In this document: positions 8,699 to 18,388 of the stretch, one piece after another
Layout: each line of letters opens with the position of its first letter
How positions within the stretch are numbered: position 1 is the first letter of the stretch
NCBI RefSeq assembly: GCF_000384815.1
Contig: NZ_ARQF01000019.1
Coordinates: forward strand, 186,001-250,000
Length of the DNA: 64,000 bases
Source: Halodesulfovibrio aestuarii DSM 17919 = ATCC 29578
GTDB lineage: Bacteria > Desulfobacterota > Desulfovibrionia > Desulfovibrionales > Desulfovibrionaceae
Reading direction: 5' to 3'
The notes under the pieces: model-generated
Database searches by the model: none
What the model was told of the DNA's origin: nothing
What the model saw: the letters and a program-made list of their open reading frames with translations, nothing else
Program-made: the position numbers and the translations under genes

Positions 8699-9018
8699 GC
8701 GATATTTCCTTTATTAGAATCCACGGCGTGCTGTCCGCTGTCGTCAGTGCCAGAAATCTCATCGTCAAGCGGCACTTCTTTAAAAAAGAAACGGACTATT
8801 CCCCAAAGAAAAATCGTAATAAGAGGATACCCGACTATGCAGCTGTAAAAAAACCACGCAGGCATGCCCCATACATACGAGTACTGCTCCGGATCACCGT
8901 CACCCATTCCATATCCGAAAATGAACCACCAGATAAAATACAGTGCGTACGCTCCCAAAGAGAACAATGCCTCCTTGTTAGCCTGAGCAAAACGCCAGTC
9001 CTGTTTCTGTTTATTCAT
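8695..9018 (-). CDS. yhdT: YhdT/DUF997 small membrane protein
   Basis: 107 residues with two hydrophobic segments (LFSLGAYALYFIWWFIFGYG and WFFYSCIVGYPLITIFLWGI) and a charged C-terminal tail. DUF997 proteins are nearly always encoded directly before panF and may be a small subunit of that symporter. ATG 9018 is preferred over GTG 9027 because AGGTG stands 8 bp before it. It overlaps panF by 4 bp, so translation is probably coupled. Function is unproven. Confidence 0.8.
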   Translation of the reverse strand: MNKQKQDWRFAQANKEALFSLGAYALYFIWWFIFGYGMGDGDPEQYSYVWGMPAWFFYSCIVGYPLITIFLWGIVRFFFKEVPLDDEISGTDDSGQHAVDSNKGNIA

Positions 9019-9126
9019 ATAATACACCTGTACATTTTTTTACCCCGCAAGCAGCAAGGCTTTACAAAAAGCAATCAATACTAAAAAGCTCTCAACAACG
9101 CGTTACAACGCTGCCGCTTTCAATAA

Positions 9127-9174
9127 GTGAAGGCTCAAAAATGGCTTTACGGTTCTGTCCATTTTGAGCTTCAC
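9127..9174 (-). other. Long imperfect hairpin in the yhdT-panF leader
   Basis: GTGAA-GCTCAAAA-TGG on one side pairs with CCA-TTTTGAGC-TTCAC on the other, about 16 bp with two single-base bulges. No T-run follows on either strand, so it is not a simple terminator. It lies about 110 bp upstream of yhdT and may be part of a 5' leader. Confidence 0.4.
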
Positions 9175-9353
9175 ACATGCTCTTACAATATTCATTTAAG
9201 AGGTAGATAACATCCAATTGCTTGCTGCCTTCTGCCCTAAAGTACATAAGAAAACAAGTCATCGGGCAGTGTTTTCATCTCTTGGAACTAAGCAAGACTT
9301 CACAAGAGCATACCACAATAACTGCATCGCTTTTTTTCATTTCCCGACAACGC
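9175..9353. other. No gene seen
   Basis: I find no coding or RNA signal between the panF-side leader hairpin and the ablB terminator. A 16-mer here (AGCAAGACTTCACAAG, near 9292) recurs near 19890; this is probably chance. Confidence 0.4.
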
Positions 9354-9390
9354 AAAAAAGCTCCTGCGTGAATGTGCAGGAGCTTTTTAT
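9354..9390 (-). terminator. Terminator of ablAB
   Basis: AAAAAAGCTCCTGC pairs with GCAGGAGCTTTTT over an 8-nt loop, 82 bp beyond the ablB stop. Part of the AGCTC...GAGCT terminator group. Confidence 0.8.
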
Positions 9391-9471
9391 TCTATTTTTT
9401 TACATAACAGATGATTGAATCAGAAACATCAAATGCTGAAGATTTAGATCACATAACAGCTTTACATTATA

Positions 9472-10302
9472 TCAAAGCGCCTTACTCCAAACATTCATGC
9501 TTTCAATCCCTTCCGCAATACAAGTATTGTTCGGTAATCTTCCACAATACCTATATCCTGCTCTTGCAAACGTTATATTCATTCCCGGCGAGACAGCTCT
9601 AGCAATAGTATACGCAGTTTTAATACCCATAGTGCGCATGTAAGACTCCATCTCGGTCAATAAACAGGAAGCAAGGCCGTTGCCTCTATGGGGCGGAAGT
9701 GTCGCAAAATCTGTCATCTCAGCGTTCCCCATACTGGCATCTACTTCCGCAGATGATACCGCAACAAGCTGTTCCCTGAAATGTACTCCGAAGTAGTAAG
9801 TCTCTTCAAGCATAGTCTGTTCAATAAAAGCGGCATCATGTACCGGGAAAGGATACTTTTTAAAAACTTGCTGAAAAACATTTATCATCTCTGGAATGTC
9901 ATTCTTCTTCAATGTGGTTATTGTGTATCCTTCAGGTAACCTCTTGGATATATTGTTTGCTTTTTCCTCCGCTAGTGCACGCACGCTTTCAAACGTAGTC
10001 TCTAAAATTTCATTGCGTCTTTCTGGCTCGAAGTATCTGGCAACAAAAACTCCGTCACCTTTATGGGCATACATATCTGGAACACGGGCTTCCTCCTCAA
10101 AGCTCTGTGCTGTAAAAGCATCAAGCATTGTTTCAGGAACCTTTGCGATAACCTTTGAGTATCCTTCAGCTACAGCGATATCAGACAGACTTCGGGCAGC
10201 AATATCTGGCGAACCACCTAACTTAAGCAAGTAAGCTCTGTTGCTACTATGCCCATGCTGAATAGTATTACCCATTACTGACACCACTCTATCAAGCTGC
10301 AT
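9472..10302 (-). CDS. ablB: Beta-lysine N6-acetyltransferase
   Basis: 276 residues. The C-terminal half is a GNAT domain with the acetyl-CoA loop [14 protein letters not shown]; the N-terminal half matches AblB proteins ([17 protein letters not shown]). AblB acetylates beta-lysine to N6-acetyl-beta-lysine, a compatible solute, in the cytosol. It follows ablA directly, so the two-step pathway is complete here. ATG 10302 has AGGAG six bases upstream and overlaps the ablA stop by 11 bp; a farther ATG at 10326 would overlap by 35 bp and lacks such a site. High salt is the expected inducing condition. Confidence 0.88.
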   Translation of the reverse strand: MQLDRVVSVMGNTIQHGHSSNRAYLLKLGGSPDIAARSLSDIAVAEGYSKVIAKVPETMLDAFTAQSFEEEARVPDMYAHKGDGVFVARYFEPERRNEILETTFESVRALAEEKANNISKRLPEGYTITTLKKNDIPEMINVFQQVFKKYPFPVHDAAFIEQTMLEETYYFGVHFREQLVAVSSAEVDASMGNAEMTDFATLPPHRGNGLASCLLTEMESYMRTMGIKTAYTIARAVSPGMNITFARAGYRYCGRLPNNTCIAEGIESMNVWSKAL

Positions 10303-11605
10303 CGTCTCTCCTGTCCATACGTTCATTTTCTTTCGGCGTCAGGCTCAATGTGTCATCCCAGTCGCACAAAAGCTTTTCAATACCGATAGCCTTTTCACAA
10401 CCATCATCTTCTTTAAGGGCAAGAGTGCAGTTGTTGCATTTTCTATCGCAATAATGAGAGTCATAACTTTCTGGCTCATTATATGTAGTGATTACACCTT
10501 CATAATTCCTGAGCACCACTTTGTGCGTTCCCCAGGAAACAATGTAGTTTGGCATAACAGGAATCTTACCGCCACCACCTGGAGCATCCACAACATACGT
10601 TGGTACAGAGAAGCCCGAGGTGTGTCCCCGCAAGCTTTCAATAATCTCAATTCCTTTACTGACAGGCGTACGGAAATGAGTAAGTCCTTCTGACAAATCG
10701 CACTGGTACAAATAATAAGGACGCACCCTGTTTTTAACCAACTTTTGATTCAAAGTGCGGATCAACCGCTGGCAATCGTTGACTCCTGCTAATAAAACAC
10801 TTTGGTTGCCCATAGGAATGCCCGCATCCGCCAACATTGCAAGTGCCTTTCGCGAAGAAGCAGTCATTTCTCTCGGGTGGTTGAAATGGGTATTTAACCA
10901 GAGAGGATGGTGAGTTTTCAGCATCTCAACAAGATCAGTCGTAATTCGCTGAGGAAGCACAACCGGCATTCGTGTTCCAATACGTACCACCTCTACGTGT
11001 TCAATGGCGTCCAGTTCTCCCAACAGCCAATCAAGTCTCTCATCCGATAGCATGAACGGATCACCGCCGGAGAGCAACACGTCCCGTACACGCGGTGTAT
11101 TACGAATGTATTCAAGTCCCATTTCCATTTGTTTACGATCAGGAATAAAATCCGTATCGCCAACTTTGCGCTTTCGCGTGCAATGTCTGCAATACATTGA
11201 ACAGAGGTTACTAACATGAAAGAGTACCCGATCAGGATACCTGTGTGTAATCCCCGGAACAGGGCTGTCTTTCTCCTCATGCAGAGGATCAGCCATATCG
11301 TGCTCAAAGACATCCAATTCACGTTCAGAAGGAAAACACTGCCTGAAAACAGGGTCATTTTCATAATCATCTGCTTCGATAAGGGACAGATAGTAAGGAG
11401 TAATAGAGATTGGGAACTGCTGTGCAGTCGCCTCGTAAGCCGCCCGCTGCTCATCTGTAAAAGTTATTCCAAGCAATCTTTCAAATGTCTTAACATCGCG
11501 AATACTGTGTTGAATATGCCATTTCCAGTCATGCCATCGCGAAGAGGGGCCTTTTTCATCAAGTCCATGAACAAAAGCTTTTTGCTGGGCATTAAGTGGA
11601 GTCAT
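10292..11605 (-). CDS. ablA: Lysine 2,3-aminomutase
   Basis: 437 residues. Radical SAM cluster motif CSMYCRHC (Cys135, 139, 142), then LLSGGDPF; the PLP-binding lysine is Lys347 in PGGGGK. Three late cysteines (CDRKCNNC) fit the family's zinc site. The enzyme converts L-lysine to L-beta-lysine with [4Fe-4S], SAM and PLP. With ablB downstream it makes N6-acetyl-beta-lysine, the osmolyte known from methanogens and some marine bacteria. An AAGGA site precedes ATG 11605. The length is that of bacterial enzymes. Confidence 0.93.
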   Translation of the reverse strand: MTPLNAQQKAFVHGLDEKGPSSRWHDWKWHIQHSIRDVKTFERLLGITFTDEQRAAYEATAQQFPISITPYYLSLIEADDYENDPVFRQCFPSERELDVFEHDMADPLHEEKDSPVPGITHRYPDRVLFHVSNLCSMYCRHCTRKRKVGDTDFIPDRKQMEMGLEYIRNTPRVRDVLLSGGDPFMLSDERLDWLLGELDAIEHVEVVRIGTRMPVVLPQRITTDLVEMLKTHHPLWLNTHFNHPREMTASSRKALAMLADAGIPMGNQSVLLAGVNDCQRLIRTLNQKLVKNRVRPYYLYQCDLSEGLTHFRTPVSKGIEIIESLRGHTSGFSVPTYVVDAPGGGGKIPVMPNYIVSWGTHKVVLRNYEGVITTYNEPESYDSHYCDRKCNNCTLALKEDDGCEKAIGIEKLLCDWDDTLSLTPKENERMDRRDDAA

Positions 11606-11622
11606 GTATAATCCTTGTATTG

Positions 11623-11862
11623 TTAAATAGGGTAACTATAAAATCGAATGGTTACAACGTCAGTAAAAGAATATGGACTGCTATGAACTTTAAAAGCAAG
11701 ATATAGAAAAAGAGAAAAAGCAAAAAGTATCCATAGTACTAAGAACACAACATTGAAATTTGATAGCTTTGAGTTACTATCCACTTTCTTTATCCTCGCA
11801 TAAGATTCTTTTAAAACATGCAATCTGTGACGCATCACTGTAATCCGATACTCAACATACAT
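11623..11862 (-). CDS. Possible small one-helix membrane protein
   Basis: If real, this is a 79-residue protein with a basic N-terminal region and one strong hydrophobic segment ([20 protein letters not shown]). It ends 17 bp before ablA on the same strand. I see no good ribosome-binding site before ATG 11862 or the internal ATG at 11835, and I do not recognise a family. It could equally be an open frame in the ablA promoter region. Nothing else explains this 250-bp stretch. Confidence 0.22.
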   Translation of the reverse strand: MYVEYRITVMRHRLHVLKESYARIKKVDSNSKLSNFNVVFLVLWILFAFSLFLYLAFKVHSSPYSFTDVVTIRFYSYPI

Positions 11863-11930
11863 TATGCAGAACAAAACAAAAGGGGACGGTTTGGGGACTT
11901 ATCGGGGATAAGCCCATACCTGAAATAAAA

Positions 11931-11958
11931 AAAGCTCTTACACGTACGCGCAAGAGCT
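11931..11958 (-). terminator. Terminator of the radical SAM/SPASM gene
   Basis: Read on the minus strand, GCUCUUGCGCG pairs with CGUGUAAGAGC (G-U pairs included) and is followed by seven U. G-U pairs form only in this direction, which fixes the orientation. Confidence 0.8.
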
Positions 11959-12059
11959 TAATTTACTTGACATATTAAAGAGAAAATTCCCCTTAGCTGT
12001 AAAAATTTGATGTAATCAACTGGGGACGGCTCTTCCTTTAACCGTCTAAGGGACAGACA

Positions 12060-13364
12060 TTACAAAAGACATCGGACGCCCCCCAAGCACCACAAGCAAT
12101 GTCCGCATGGAACAGTTGTGCCGTAACAATCCATTTCGAATGGATCATTGCGTCCAGTCACGTCAACACAAGGAACAACGGAACAATTTGTACAATATGG
12201 ATATTCATATTTCAAAACTTGCTCACGGAAGTTTCGGTACTCGTCACTATTCCAGATCTTGAGAATAGAAGAAGTCAAAACGTTACCGAACGTTCGAGGA
12301 GTCACCTTTTTAATATCACCATCCATAAAACATGAATATTCATGCCATAAGAAATAACATGGATGAACCTCTCCATCCGGAGTTATATGAGCAACACCTT
12401 GTTCGACAAAATCGCACTTTCTCTCATAGGCCGCCGAAATTGGTGGTAACGTAATATCCACATTATACTTTGCAGCAACGGCTCGCGCTTTCTCAAAAAT
12501 AGTTACAAGCCATTCCTGTTCAGTACGCTTTTCGTCTGTGGTCCATTGCATAAGATTGGACAAATGCATGGGAATCCCCTTAGCCAGAGCAGCCTTCACA
12601 TGCTCATTAACAAATGTAACAAGCCGTTTTTCATCTTCTGTCTTCTTAACCATCCAGAGCACTTCGAAATATCTTCCAAGATCAAGCCCACGCTCTTCTG
12701 CTTCTGCCAGCCAACGCTCATACTCTGCTAAGGACTGTTCGGTGTTCGGATTAAATAATTCCTGTTCTGCCATACTCTCACCATATGGAAGCATATGTGT
12801 AACCAGAGCAAATTCCGCCCCTTGTTCGGCTGCCCATTTCAAAGAGTATGGAAGTGAAGCGGCATTATCGCGCATTATAACAAACTCTACGCCAACCGAT
12901 ACATTGCGTTCCATAGCCTCGGAAGCACGCTGTATATATTCAAATGCATGTGTAATCCGCCCGACATCTTCACCACCATGAAATACACCCTGCTCGCCAA
13001 CCATATCAACAGATATACAAATTCGATCCAAGCCCGCCGCAACAAGCTTCTTTGCAAGCTCAAACGTTAACAACATGCCGTTTGTTTGAAAGCTAATAAC
13101 GGCATCCGGTGCCATCAATTCCCGAGCCCGCCTGATCATAGGAACAAGTTTTTTAGCCAGCAGAGGTTCACCAATACCATTCAAAAGTAGTGTCTTGAGG
13201 TATGGGAACGCAGGCTCCAGCTTATGAAAAACCTCCATGGACATATCCACTTCTGGAATTCGTGCTCCCTTAACCTGTTTTACACACATTGAGCACCGCA
13301 AATTGCATCTGGTGGTTGTCTCGACATACAGTTTTGAAGGATACATATCCTGTGAAATATTCAT
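12060..13364 (-). CDS. Radical SAM/SPASM protein, putative metalloenzyme maturase
   Basis: 434 residues. The radical SAM motif is CNLRCSMC (Cys20, 24, 27); GEPLL follows. The last ~110 residues form a Cys-rich SPASM-type region (CDFV, CYFLW, CTNCSVVPC, CYGTTVPCGHCLWC), enough for two auxiliary [4Fe-4S] clusters. The end VPCGHCLWCLGGVRC resembles the maturase group TIGR04311, which I recall as linked to tungsten or molybdenum aldehyde oxidoreductases in Geobacter and Desulfovibrio; this is from memory. It is a single-gene unit with its own terminator, and no target enzyme lies next to it. The modified substrate is unknown. Confidence 0.75.
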   Translation of the reverse strand: MNISQDMYPSKLYVETTTRCNLRCSMCVKQVKGARIPEVDMSMEVFHKLEPAFPYLKTLLLNGIGEPLLAKKLVPMIRRARELMAPDAVISFQTNGMLLTFELAKKLVAAGLDRICISVDMVGEQGVFHGGEDVGRITHAFEYIQRASEAMERNVSVGVEFVIMRDNAASLPYSLKWAAEQGAEFALVTHMLPYGESMAEQELFNPNTEQSLAEYERWLAEAEERGLDLGRYFEVLWMVKKTEDEKRLVTFVNEHVKAALAKGIPMHLSNLMQWTTDEKRTEQEWLVTIFEKARAVAAKYNVDITLPPISAAYERKCDFVEQGVAHITPDGEVHPCYFLWHEYSCFMDGDIKKVTPRTFGNVLTSSILKIWNSDEYRNFREQVLKYEYPYCTNCSVVPCVDVTGRNDPFEMDCYGTTVPCGHCLWCLGGVRCLL

Positions 13365-13887
13365 CTCTCTGCTCGCGCTTTTCTATTCGACCTTGCTTTA
13401 ACTATTTTTTTTCTGACAAACGTACCCCTGACACAAAATCGCGATTACTCGCCATGCATAAAGGCTTAAACATAGACTGGAAACGAGAAAAGCTCACATC
13501 TATCCCAATGACACTTCTCCATTCCATGAAATACCTCAGTAGCAGAAAAACTTCACACTTGCGACTATGCGCCTAACAACGTCAATCGAATTCAGCATCG
13601 TACAGCAAAGGCTGAACCACCACCTGCCTTCTCAATCCAACTACCAAACAAACCAAATAAATATAGCCTTCGGCAACTCCACATTGCAGTCTCAAAAGGT
13701 CATTATCGACAGGTACGACAACGAAAGCAGTATCCTTTTAAAAACGTTGTGACCTGCCCAAAAATACCGCACTGTACAATCATAAAAGTTTATCTTTTCA
13801 AAGTGTTATATCACATATACTATTATTCTCTCTAAGCAATCCCTTACCTTGCCATAGATCTACAACATAAAAATATCAGGAGGAGTC
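13365..13887. other. Gene-free divergent promoter region
   Basis: This 523-bp stretch separates the divergent radical SAM and HAD-phosphatase genes. Short open frames here lack ribosome-binding sites and read as random protein. The last ~100 bp are AT-rich and probably hold the promoter for the HAD gene. Confidence 0.6.
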
Positions 13888-14907
13888 ATGTATCCAATTC
13901 CACATCGTTCCAAAACACAACGTCATCTTCTAGCCGTCGGACTCTTAATGATTCTCATTCTGTGCATATCTTCCTTTGCACAGGCCTCCGATCCACTTCC
14001 ATCGTGGAACAACGGACTCGTAAAAACAAAAATTATTCAATTTGTTTGTGATGTCACAAATACGAACAGTGAAAACTATGTTGCTCCCAAAGAGCGTGTC
14101 GCTGTATTCGATAATGACGGAACGTTATGGGTTGAACAGCCAATATCTACACAGACCGTTTTCACCTATGACCAAATCAAAAAGCTGGCACCGCAACACC
14201 CTGAATGGAAGACCATGCAACCCTTCAAGGCTGTACTGGAAGGAAACATGTCAGCAGTAAGCTCTTTCGGTACAAAGGGTTTTATTAAAATGATAGTGAC
14301 AACACATTCCGGCATGACGGCCACGGAATTCACCAATGAGGTCAACGAATGGATATCAAAAGCAAAACATCCACGCTTTAAATGCTTGTACACAAACTTG
14401 GTTTACCAACCGCAATTAGAGCTGCTGACATTTCTGCGCGCTAACGGATTCAAAACATATATTATTTCCGGTAGCAGCATGGCGTTCATGCGCCCATGGA
14501 CTGAAAAAGCCTATGGTATCCCACCTGAGCAGGTTGTTGGATCAAGTGTTGTCACCGAATTCAGGATAGTTGATAACAAACCGGTTATCATCAGACTTCC
14601 CAAGAACAATTTCACCGACAATAGAGCCGGCAAACCTATTGGCATATATCAGCATATTGGAAGGCGCCCTATCTTTGCCTTTGGCAACGCAGACGCAGAT
14701 ATGCAGATGATCCAATACACTAAGGCCGGTAAAGGCAAGCGCTTAGGGTTGTTTATCCATCATACCGATGCCAAACGCGAGTATGCCTATGACCGCAAAA
14801 GCAACATAGGCAGATTGGACAAGGTGCTCGATATGGCATCCAGCAATGATTGGATCATTGTCGATATGAAAAAAGATTGGGGACAAATATTCCCCACCCC
14901 GAAATAA
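13888..14907 (+). CDS. Exported HAD-family phosphatase
   Basis: 339 residues. A signal peptide (basic start, hydrophobic core LLAVGLLMILILCISSF, then AQASD) predicts export to the periplasm. The HAD motif I is FDNDGTL with nucleophile Asp75 and Asp77; ISGSS gives motif II and FGNADADMQM motif III/IV. HAD phosphatases of this kind hydrolyse small phosphomonoesters. AGGAGGAG before ATG 13888 is a very strong ribosome-binding site. It is monocistronic, ending at a shared terminator. The substrate is unknown. Confidence 0.8.
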   Translation: MYPIPHRSKTQRHLLAVGLLMILILCISSFAQASDPLPSWNNGLVKTKIIQFVCDVTNTNSENYVAPKERVAVFDNDGTLWVEQPISTQTVFTYDQIKKLAPQHPEWKTMQPFKAVLEGNMSAVSSFGTKGFIKMIVTTHSGMTATEFTNEVNEWISKAKHPRFKCLYTNLVYQPQLELLTFLRANGFKTYIISGSSMAFMRPWTEKAYGIPPEQVVGSSVVTEFRIVDNKPVIIRLPKNNFTDNRAGKPIGIYQHIGRRPIFAFGNADADMQMIQYTKAGKGKRLGLFIHHTDAKREYAYDRKSNIGRLDKVLDMASSNDWIIVDMKKDWGQIFPTPK

Positions 14908-14984
14908 AACACGCCTAACCAACAGCACCTTTGAACAAGAGGCGTTGATGGCAACACACCATGCTCGGCTACTGAATAAAGAAA

Positions 14985-15020
14985 CAAAAAAGCTCTTACA
15001 CTTTCGTGTAAGAGCTTTTA
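14985..15020. terminator. Bidirectional terminator between HAD phosphatase and proX
   Basis: AAAAGCTCTTACAC-TTTC-GTGTAAGAGCTTTT, a perfect 14-bp stem with A and T tracts, between convergent genes. Nearly the same sequence as the panF terminator. Confidence 0.85.
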
Positions 15021-15136
15021 TTGCATAGTATTCTCAAAGGAATTGCCTGCAAGATCAGATACGCACTCCTCACAGAAAAGGAAGTACATAAACTAATATT
15101 AGTATTTCTCAAGCATTCAATTTCTTTTCACTTATG

Positions 15137-16162
15137 TTACTCAGCCGCTTTGCGTGCTTCGTTAAGCCAGCCTTCCCACGTCTCTTTGTGATTCGCTATC
15201 CATTCGTCTGCATGGCGCTGGATATCTTTAGCAGATTTCTCGCCACTGTTTAACAAGTTGTTTTGTTTGTTAATATCTTCAAGTGGAATAGTGAATACTT
15301 CGAAGAAACGTCTTGCTGCCGGATTTGCATCGGCAAACTTTTTATTTGCAATGACACGAATATCGGTAGCAGCAAAGCCCATTTTTAATGGATTAGTTAC
15401 CGCACCACACAGATTTTCAACAGTCATGCTATCAACAAAAGCTTTCTCGTCGTCTGACGGTATGTTTTCTGGAACATTAATCCAAACAACATCTTTGCCC
15501 GGCTGTAACTTAAAGACCGTCCAGTTTGGTGTCCAAGTATAGAAAAAGATTGGTTCACCAGCCTGATAGGCTCCAAGATTCGCAGCCATACTTGCTTCGT
15601 AAGCTGCTTTAATAGGCTTAATATACTTTTTAAGACCATAAATTTTCAGATGGCGGTCAATATCACGTTCACATCGCCAGCCCGGAGGGCATGCGGTCAA
15701 GTCAGCTTTGCCGTCGCCGTCCTTATCAAAGGCAGCAATAACTTCGGGGCGTTTAAAATCATCAAGGCTAGTAATATGAAGCTCATCTGCAGCTTTTTTA
15801 CTTACAAGGTACCCCTGCAAAGCGCCTGCTTTAACTACATAACCATATGCAGCTGCGTGTTCGAAGAAATCTCCTCCCATGTAGCTGTTATGGTTAGGAA
15901 GCCATGCACTTGGCCAGTAATCAACATCACCCATTGCCACAGATTTATAAAATAAAGCGTTAGGCAGATCCTTCGCTTTTTTTACTGTATAACCGAGCTC
16001 TTTAAGTCCTTTCTCTATTAATGCTGCATGAAAAAAGCTGGTATTCCAAGTAGCACGGGCAGGTTTAACCACAACCCCTTTTCCGGGCAGCATCGGATCA
16101 GCTAAAGCCTGACCTGAACATAAACAAAAAACTATTGTTAACAGCAATAAACGCTTAAACAC
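15137..16162 (-). CDS. proX: Glycine betaine/proline ABC transporter, substrate-binding protein
   Basis: 341 residues with a signal peptide (LLLLTIVFCLCSGQALA). The body matches ProX: ALIEKGLKELGYTVKKAKDL, the ligand-cage aromatic YWPSAWLP and FFYTWTPNW, and the CPPGWRCE disulphide-like pair also found in E. coli ProX. It binds betaine or proline betaine in the periplasm and delivers it to ProVW. The start is GTG 16162 with AGGAGG six bases upstream. It is the last gene of proV-proW-proX. Confidence 0.92.
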   Translation of the reverse strand: MFKRLLLLTIVFCLCSGQALADPMLPGKGVVVKPARATWNTSFFHAALIEKGLKELGYTVKKAKDLPNALFYKSVAMGDVDYWPSAWLPNHNSYMGGDFFEHAAAYGYVVKAGALQGYLVSKKAADELHITSLDDFKRPEVIAAFDKDGDGKADLTACPPGWRCERDIDRHLKIYGLKKYIKPIKAAYEASMAANLGAYQAGEPIFFYTWTPNWTVFKLQPGKDVVWINVPENIPSDDEKAFVDSMTVENLCGAVTNPLKMGFAATDIRVIANKKFADANPAARRFFEVFTIPLEDINKQNNLLNSGEKSAKDIQRHADEWIANHKETWEGWLNEARKAAE

Positions 16163-16192
16163 TACTATCCTCCTTTTAATAAGTTGCTGGCT

Positions 16193-17041
16193 CTATTTGT
16201 TCGCAATGGCTTGAGTTAATCTATCTAAGATCACCGCAAGCAAAACAATTGCAATACCACCGACTGCGGCTTGTCCTGTATCCAGTGTATTCAAACCAAG
16301 AACAACAGGAGAACCAAGCCCGCCTGCTCCAATCAATGCTGCAATTACAACCATCGAAAGAGCCATCATTATGGTTTGGTTTAATCCGGCAAGAATAGTA
16401 GGCAGCGCCAAAGGCAGCTGCACTTGCCACAGTACCTGGAACTCGCTTGCACCAAATGCCTGAGCAGCTTCCACCAATTCGGGATGCACTTGCCGTATCC
16501 CTAAACACGTCAGCCGAATAATTGGAGGTAATGCGAAGATAATGGTCGCAATAACACCCGCAGTATTGCCAATGGAAAACAACATTACGATCGGCACGAG
16601 ATAGACAAAAGCCGGAGTTGTCTGCATTGCATCAAGAACGGGGCGAAGGAACGCTTCGAAAAGTGAACTGCGTCCCGCCAACACCCCAAGAGGGATGCCG
16701 ATAACTGAACAAAAAAGAACTGAAGCAAGCACCATGGCAAGTGTTGTCATGGTAGCTTCCCACAAGCCCAGACAAGCGATCAAAGAAAACGAGAGTAGAG
16801 AGAAGAGAGCAAGCCGCTTACCTGCAAATTTCCATGCAAGCAGCGTAATACATAGAATTGGAATATAAAACGGAAGAGCATTCAACGCAGTAGACAATCC
16901 CGTCAAGGTAACTTCAACAGGGACTTTAATTACCTGAAAGACATCACGAAAATTATAAACAAGCCAGTCAATACCATCTGATATCCATTCGGAAAGGGGA
17001 ATGATACTTTCGTCCAATGGAATAAAGTTACCATTAAACAT
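16193..17041 (-). CDS. proW: Glycine betaine/proline ABC transporter, permease
   Basis: 282 residues, about seven transmembrane segments, with the permease EAA loop (EAAQAFGASEFQVLWQVQLP). The N-terminal domain is shorter than in E. coli ProW. It forms the inner-membrane channel with ProV. Its ATG overlaps the proV stop by 8 bp and a GAGGAGG site sits inside the end of proV, so translation is coupled. Confidence 0.92.
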   Translation of the reverse strand: MFNGNFIPLDESIIPLSEWISDGIDWLVYNFRDVFQVIKVPVEVTLTGLSTALNALPFYIPILCITLLAWKFAGKRLALFSLLSFSLIACLGLWEATMTTLAMVLASVLFCSVIGIPLGVLAGRSSLFEAFLRPVLDAMQTTPAFVYLVPIVMLFSIGNTAGVIATIIFALPPIIRLTCLGIRQVHPELVEAAQAFGASEFQVLWQVQLPLALPTILAGLNQTIMMALSMVVIAALIGAGGLGSPVVLGLNTLDTGQAAVGGIAIVLLAVILDRLTQAIANK

Positions 17042-18275
17042 GGATTTCCTCCTCTACTGAATTTAAAATCTGCTCTGGTTTGTGCAAGATCCGTAAAAAA
17101 CGACTTTTTGAAACAACGCCCATAAAGCGGCCGTCTTTATTCACAACAGGTACAGGACAAGGGCTACTGGCAACCACAGGTTGGATGTCCGTAAGCACAT
17201 CATCCGGGTCAATAGTTTTGACATCCGGCAAATATGCGTCTGCTAATGTTGAAGAATCACTTTCAAGTTCTGCAACATCCCGTAAACTTTCTGTGGAAAC
17301 CACGCCAAGCAGTTTTTTATCTGGTGTTAAGAGGTAGCAATAGTCGCGATCGCTGTTGCTGAGATAGGCTTGTGCAGCAGAAATATTTCGACCGTGGGTA
17401 ACTATAAGTGTTGGATGATTATTAAGAACTATGTCCCGAGTAGTAAGGATACTCGTCGGATCAACACTTTTAAAGAAAGACTTTACATAGTCATTGGCAG
17501 GTGCACGTAGAATCTCATCAGCCGAACCAACTTGGACAACAACACCATCCTGCATGATGGCAATCCGGTCACCGATTCGCAAAGCCTCATCAAGATCGTG
17601 TGAAATGAAAATAATGGTACGCTGATGACGCTGCTGCAGTTCTAGCAACTCATCCTGCATCTCAGCCCTGATGAGTGGGTCAAGGGCGGAGAAAGCTTCA
17701 TCCATCAACATAATCTCAGGATCGACAGCCAGAGCTCGAGCTAAACCGACACGCTGCTGCATCCCACCGCTAAGCTGAGATGGTGAAGCATCTTCCCATC
17801 CAGAAAGGCCAACTTGGTCGAGAGCTTCTTTTGCCCGGGTATTTCTTTGGTCCTCAGGGATTCCAGCAAGTTTAAGACCAAAGGCAGTATTTTCAAGAAC
17901 AGTGAGGTGAGGCATTAAGGCAAAAGACTGGAAAACCATGCTCATATTATGAAGGCGGAACTGAACAAGCTCATCGTGAGGCATTTTGGCAATATCTTTT
18001 CCCTCGACGATAACGCTTCCTGCAGTCGGGGTTATCAACCGGTTCAACATGCGCACCAACGTTGATTTCCCTGAGCCGGACAGCCCCATAATAACAAAAA
18101 TTTCACCTTCATAAACCGTAAACGATGCATCTTGTACACCGACGGTCAGACCGGTTTTCTGATAAATTTCTTCCTTTGAGAGTCCATTTTCAAGCATTGG
18201 TAATGCCTGACGCCCCTTCGGGCCAAAAATTTTAAATAGATTTTTTACAACAACTTTTTCTTGTTTCAAATGCAT
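17034..18275 (-). CDS. proV: Glycine betaine/proline ABC transporter, ATPase
   Basis: 413 residues. Walker A GLSGSGKST (64-72), signature LSGGMQQR, Walker B LMDEAFSALDPL, then two C-terminal CBS domains (from about residue 280) as in OpuA/ProV, where they sense ionic strength or cyclic dinucleotides. ATG 18275 follows GAGG; a farther TTG or ATG-like start at 18308 lacks a site. First gene of the uptake operon; three CGGGTAT boxes lie in the 113 bp upstream of it. Confidence 0.93.
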   Translation of the reverse strand: MHLKQEKVVVKNLFKIFGPKGRQALPMLENGLSKEEIYQKTGLTVGVQDASFTVYEGEIFVIMGLSGSGKSTLVRMLNRLITPTAGSVIVEGKDIAKMPHDELVQFRLHNMSMVFQSFALMPHLTVLENTAFGLKLAGIPEDQRNTRAKEALDQVGLSGWEDASPSQLSGGMQQRVGLARALAVDPEIMLMDEAFSALDPLIRAEMQDELLELQQRHQRTIIFISHDLDEALRIGDRIAIMQDGVVVQVGSADEILRAPANDYVKSFFKSVDPTSILTTRDIVLNNHPTLIVTHGRNISAAQAYLSNSDRDYCYLLTPDKKLLGVVSTESLRDVAELESDSSTLADAYLPDVKTIDPDDVLTDIQPVVASSPCPVPVVNKDGRFMGVVSKSRFLRILHKPEQILNSVEEEIHV

Positions 18276-18320
18276 TAAAACCTCATAGCTTTGATTGGTA
18301 AGAAGCAAGGCTATCGGTCA

Positions 18321-18388
18321 TCGGGTATAGCTACAAGGGGGGATAGCGGGGGCGGTTCGGGTATAAAAACTATACATTTCATACCCGA
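18321..18388 (-). promoter_or_regulatory. Three CGGGTAT boxes upstream of proV
   Basis: CGGGTAT occurs at 18322-18328 and 18358-18364 and its complement ATACCCG at 18381-18387. The last two form an inverted repeat TCGGGTAT...ATACCCGA with 16 bp between arms. The region lies between the regulator stop and proV and is a candidate operator; the inverted pair could also act as a weak RNA hairpin. Confidence 0.45.

Noticed and set aside
9290-9306. 16-mer AGCAAGACTTCACAAG shared with ~19889-19905
   Set aside because: Only two copies, no symmetry and no common position relative to genes; probably chance.
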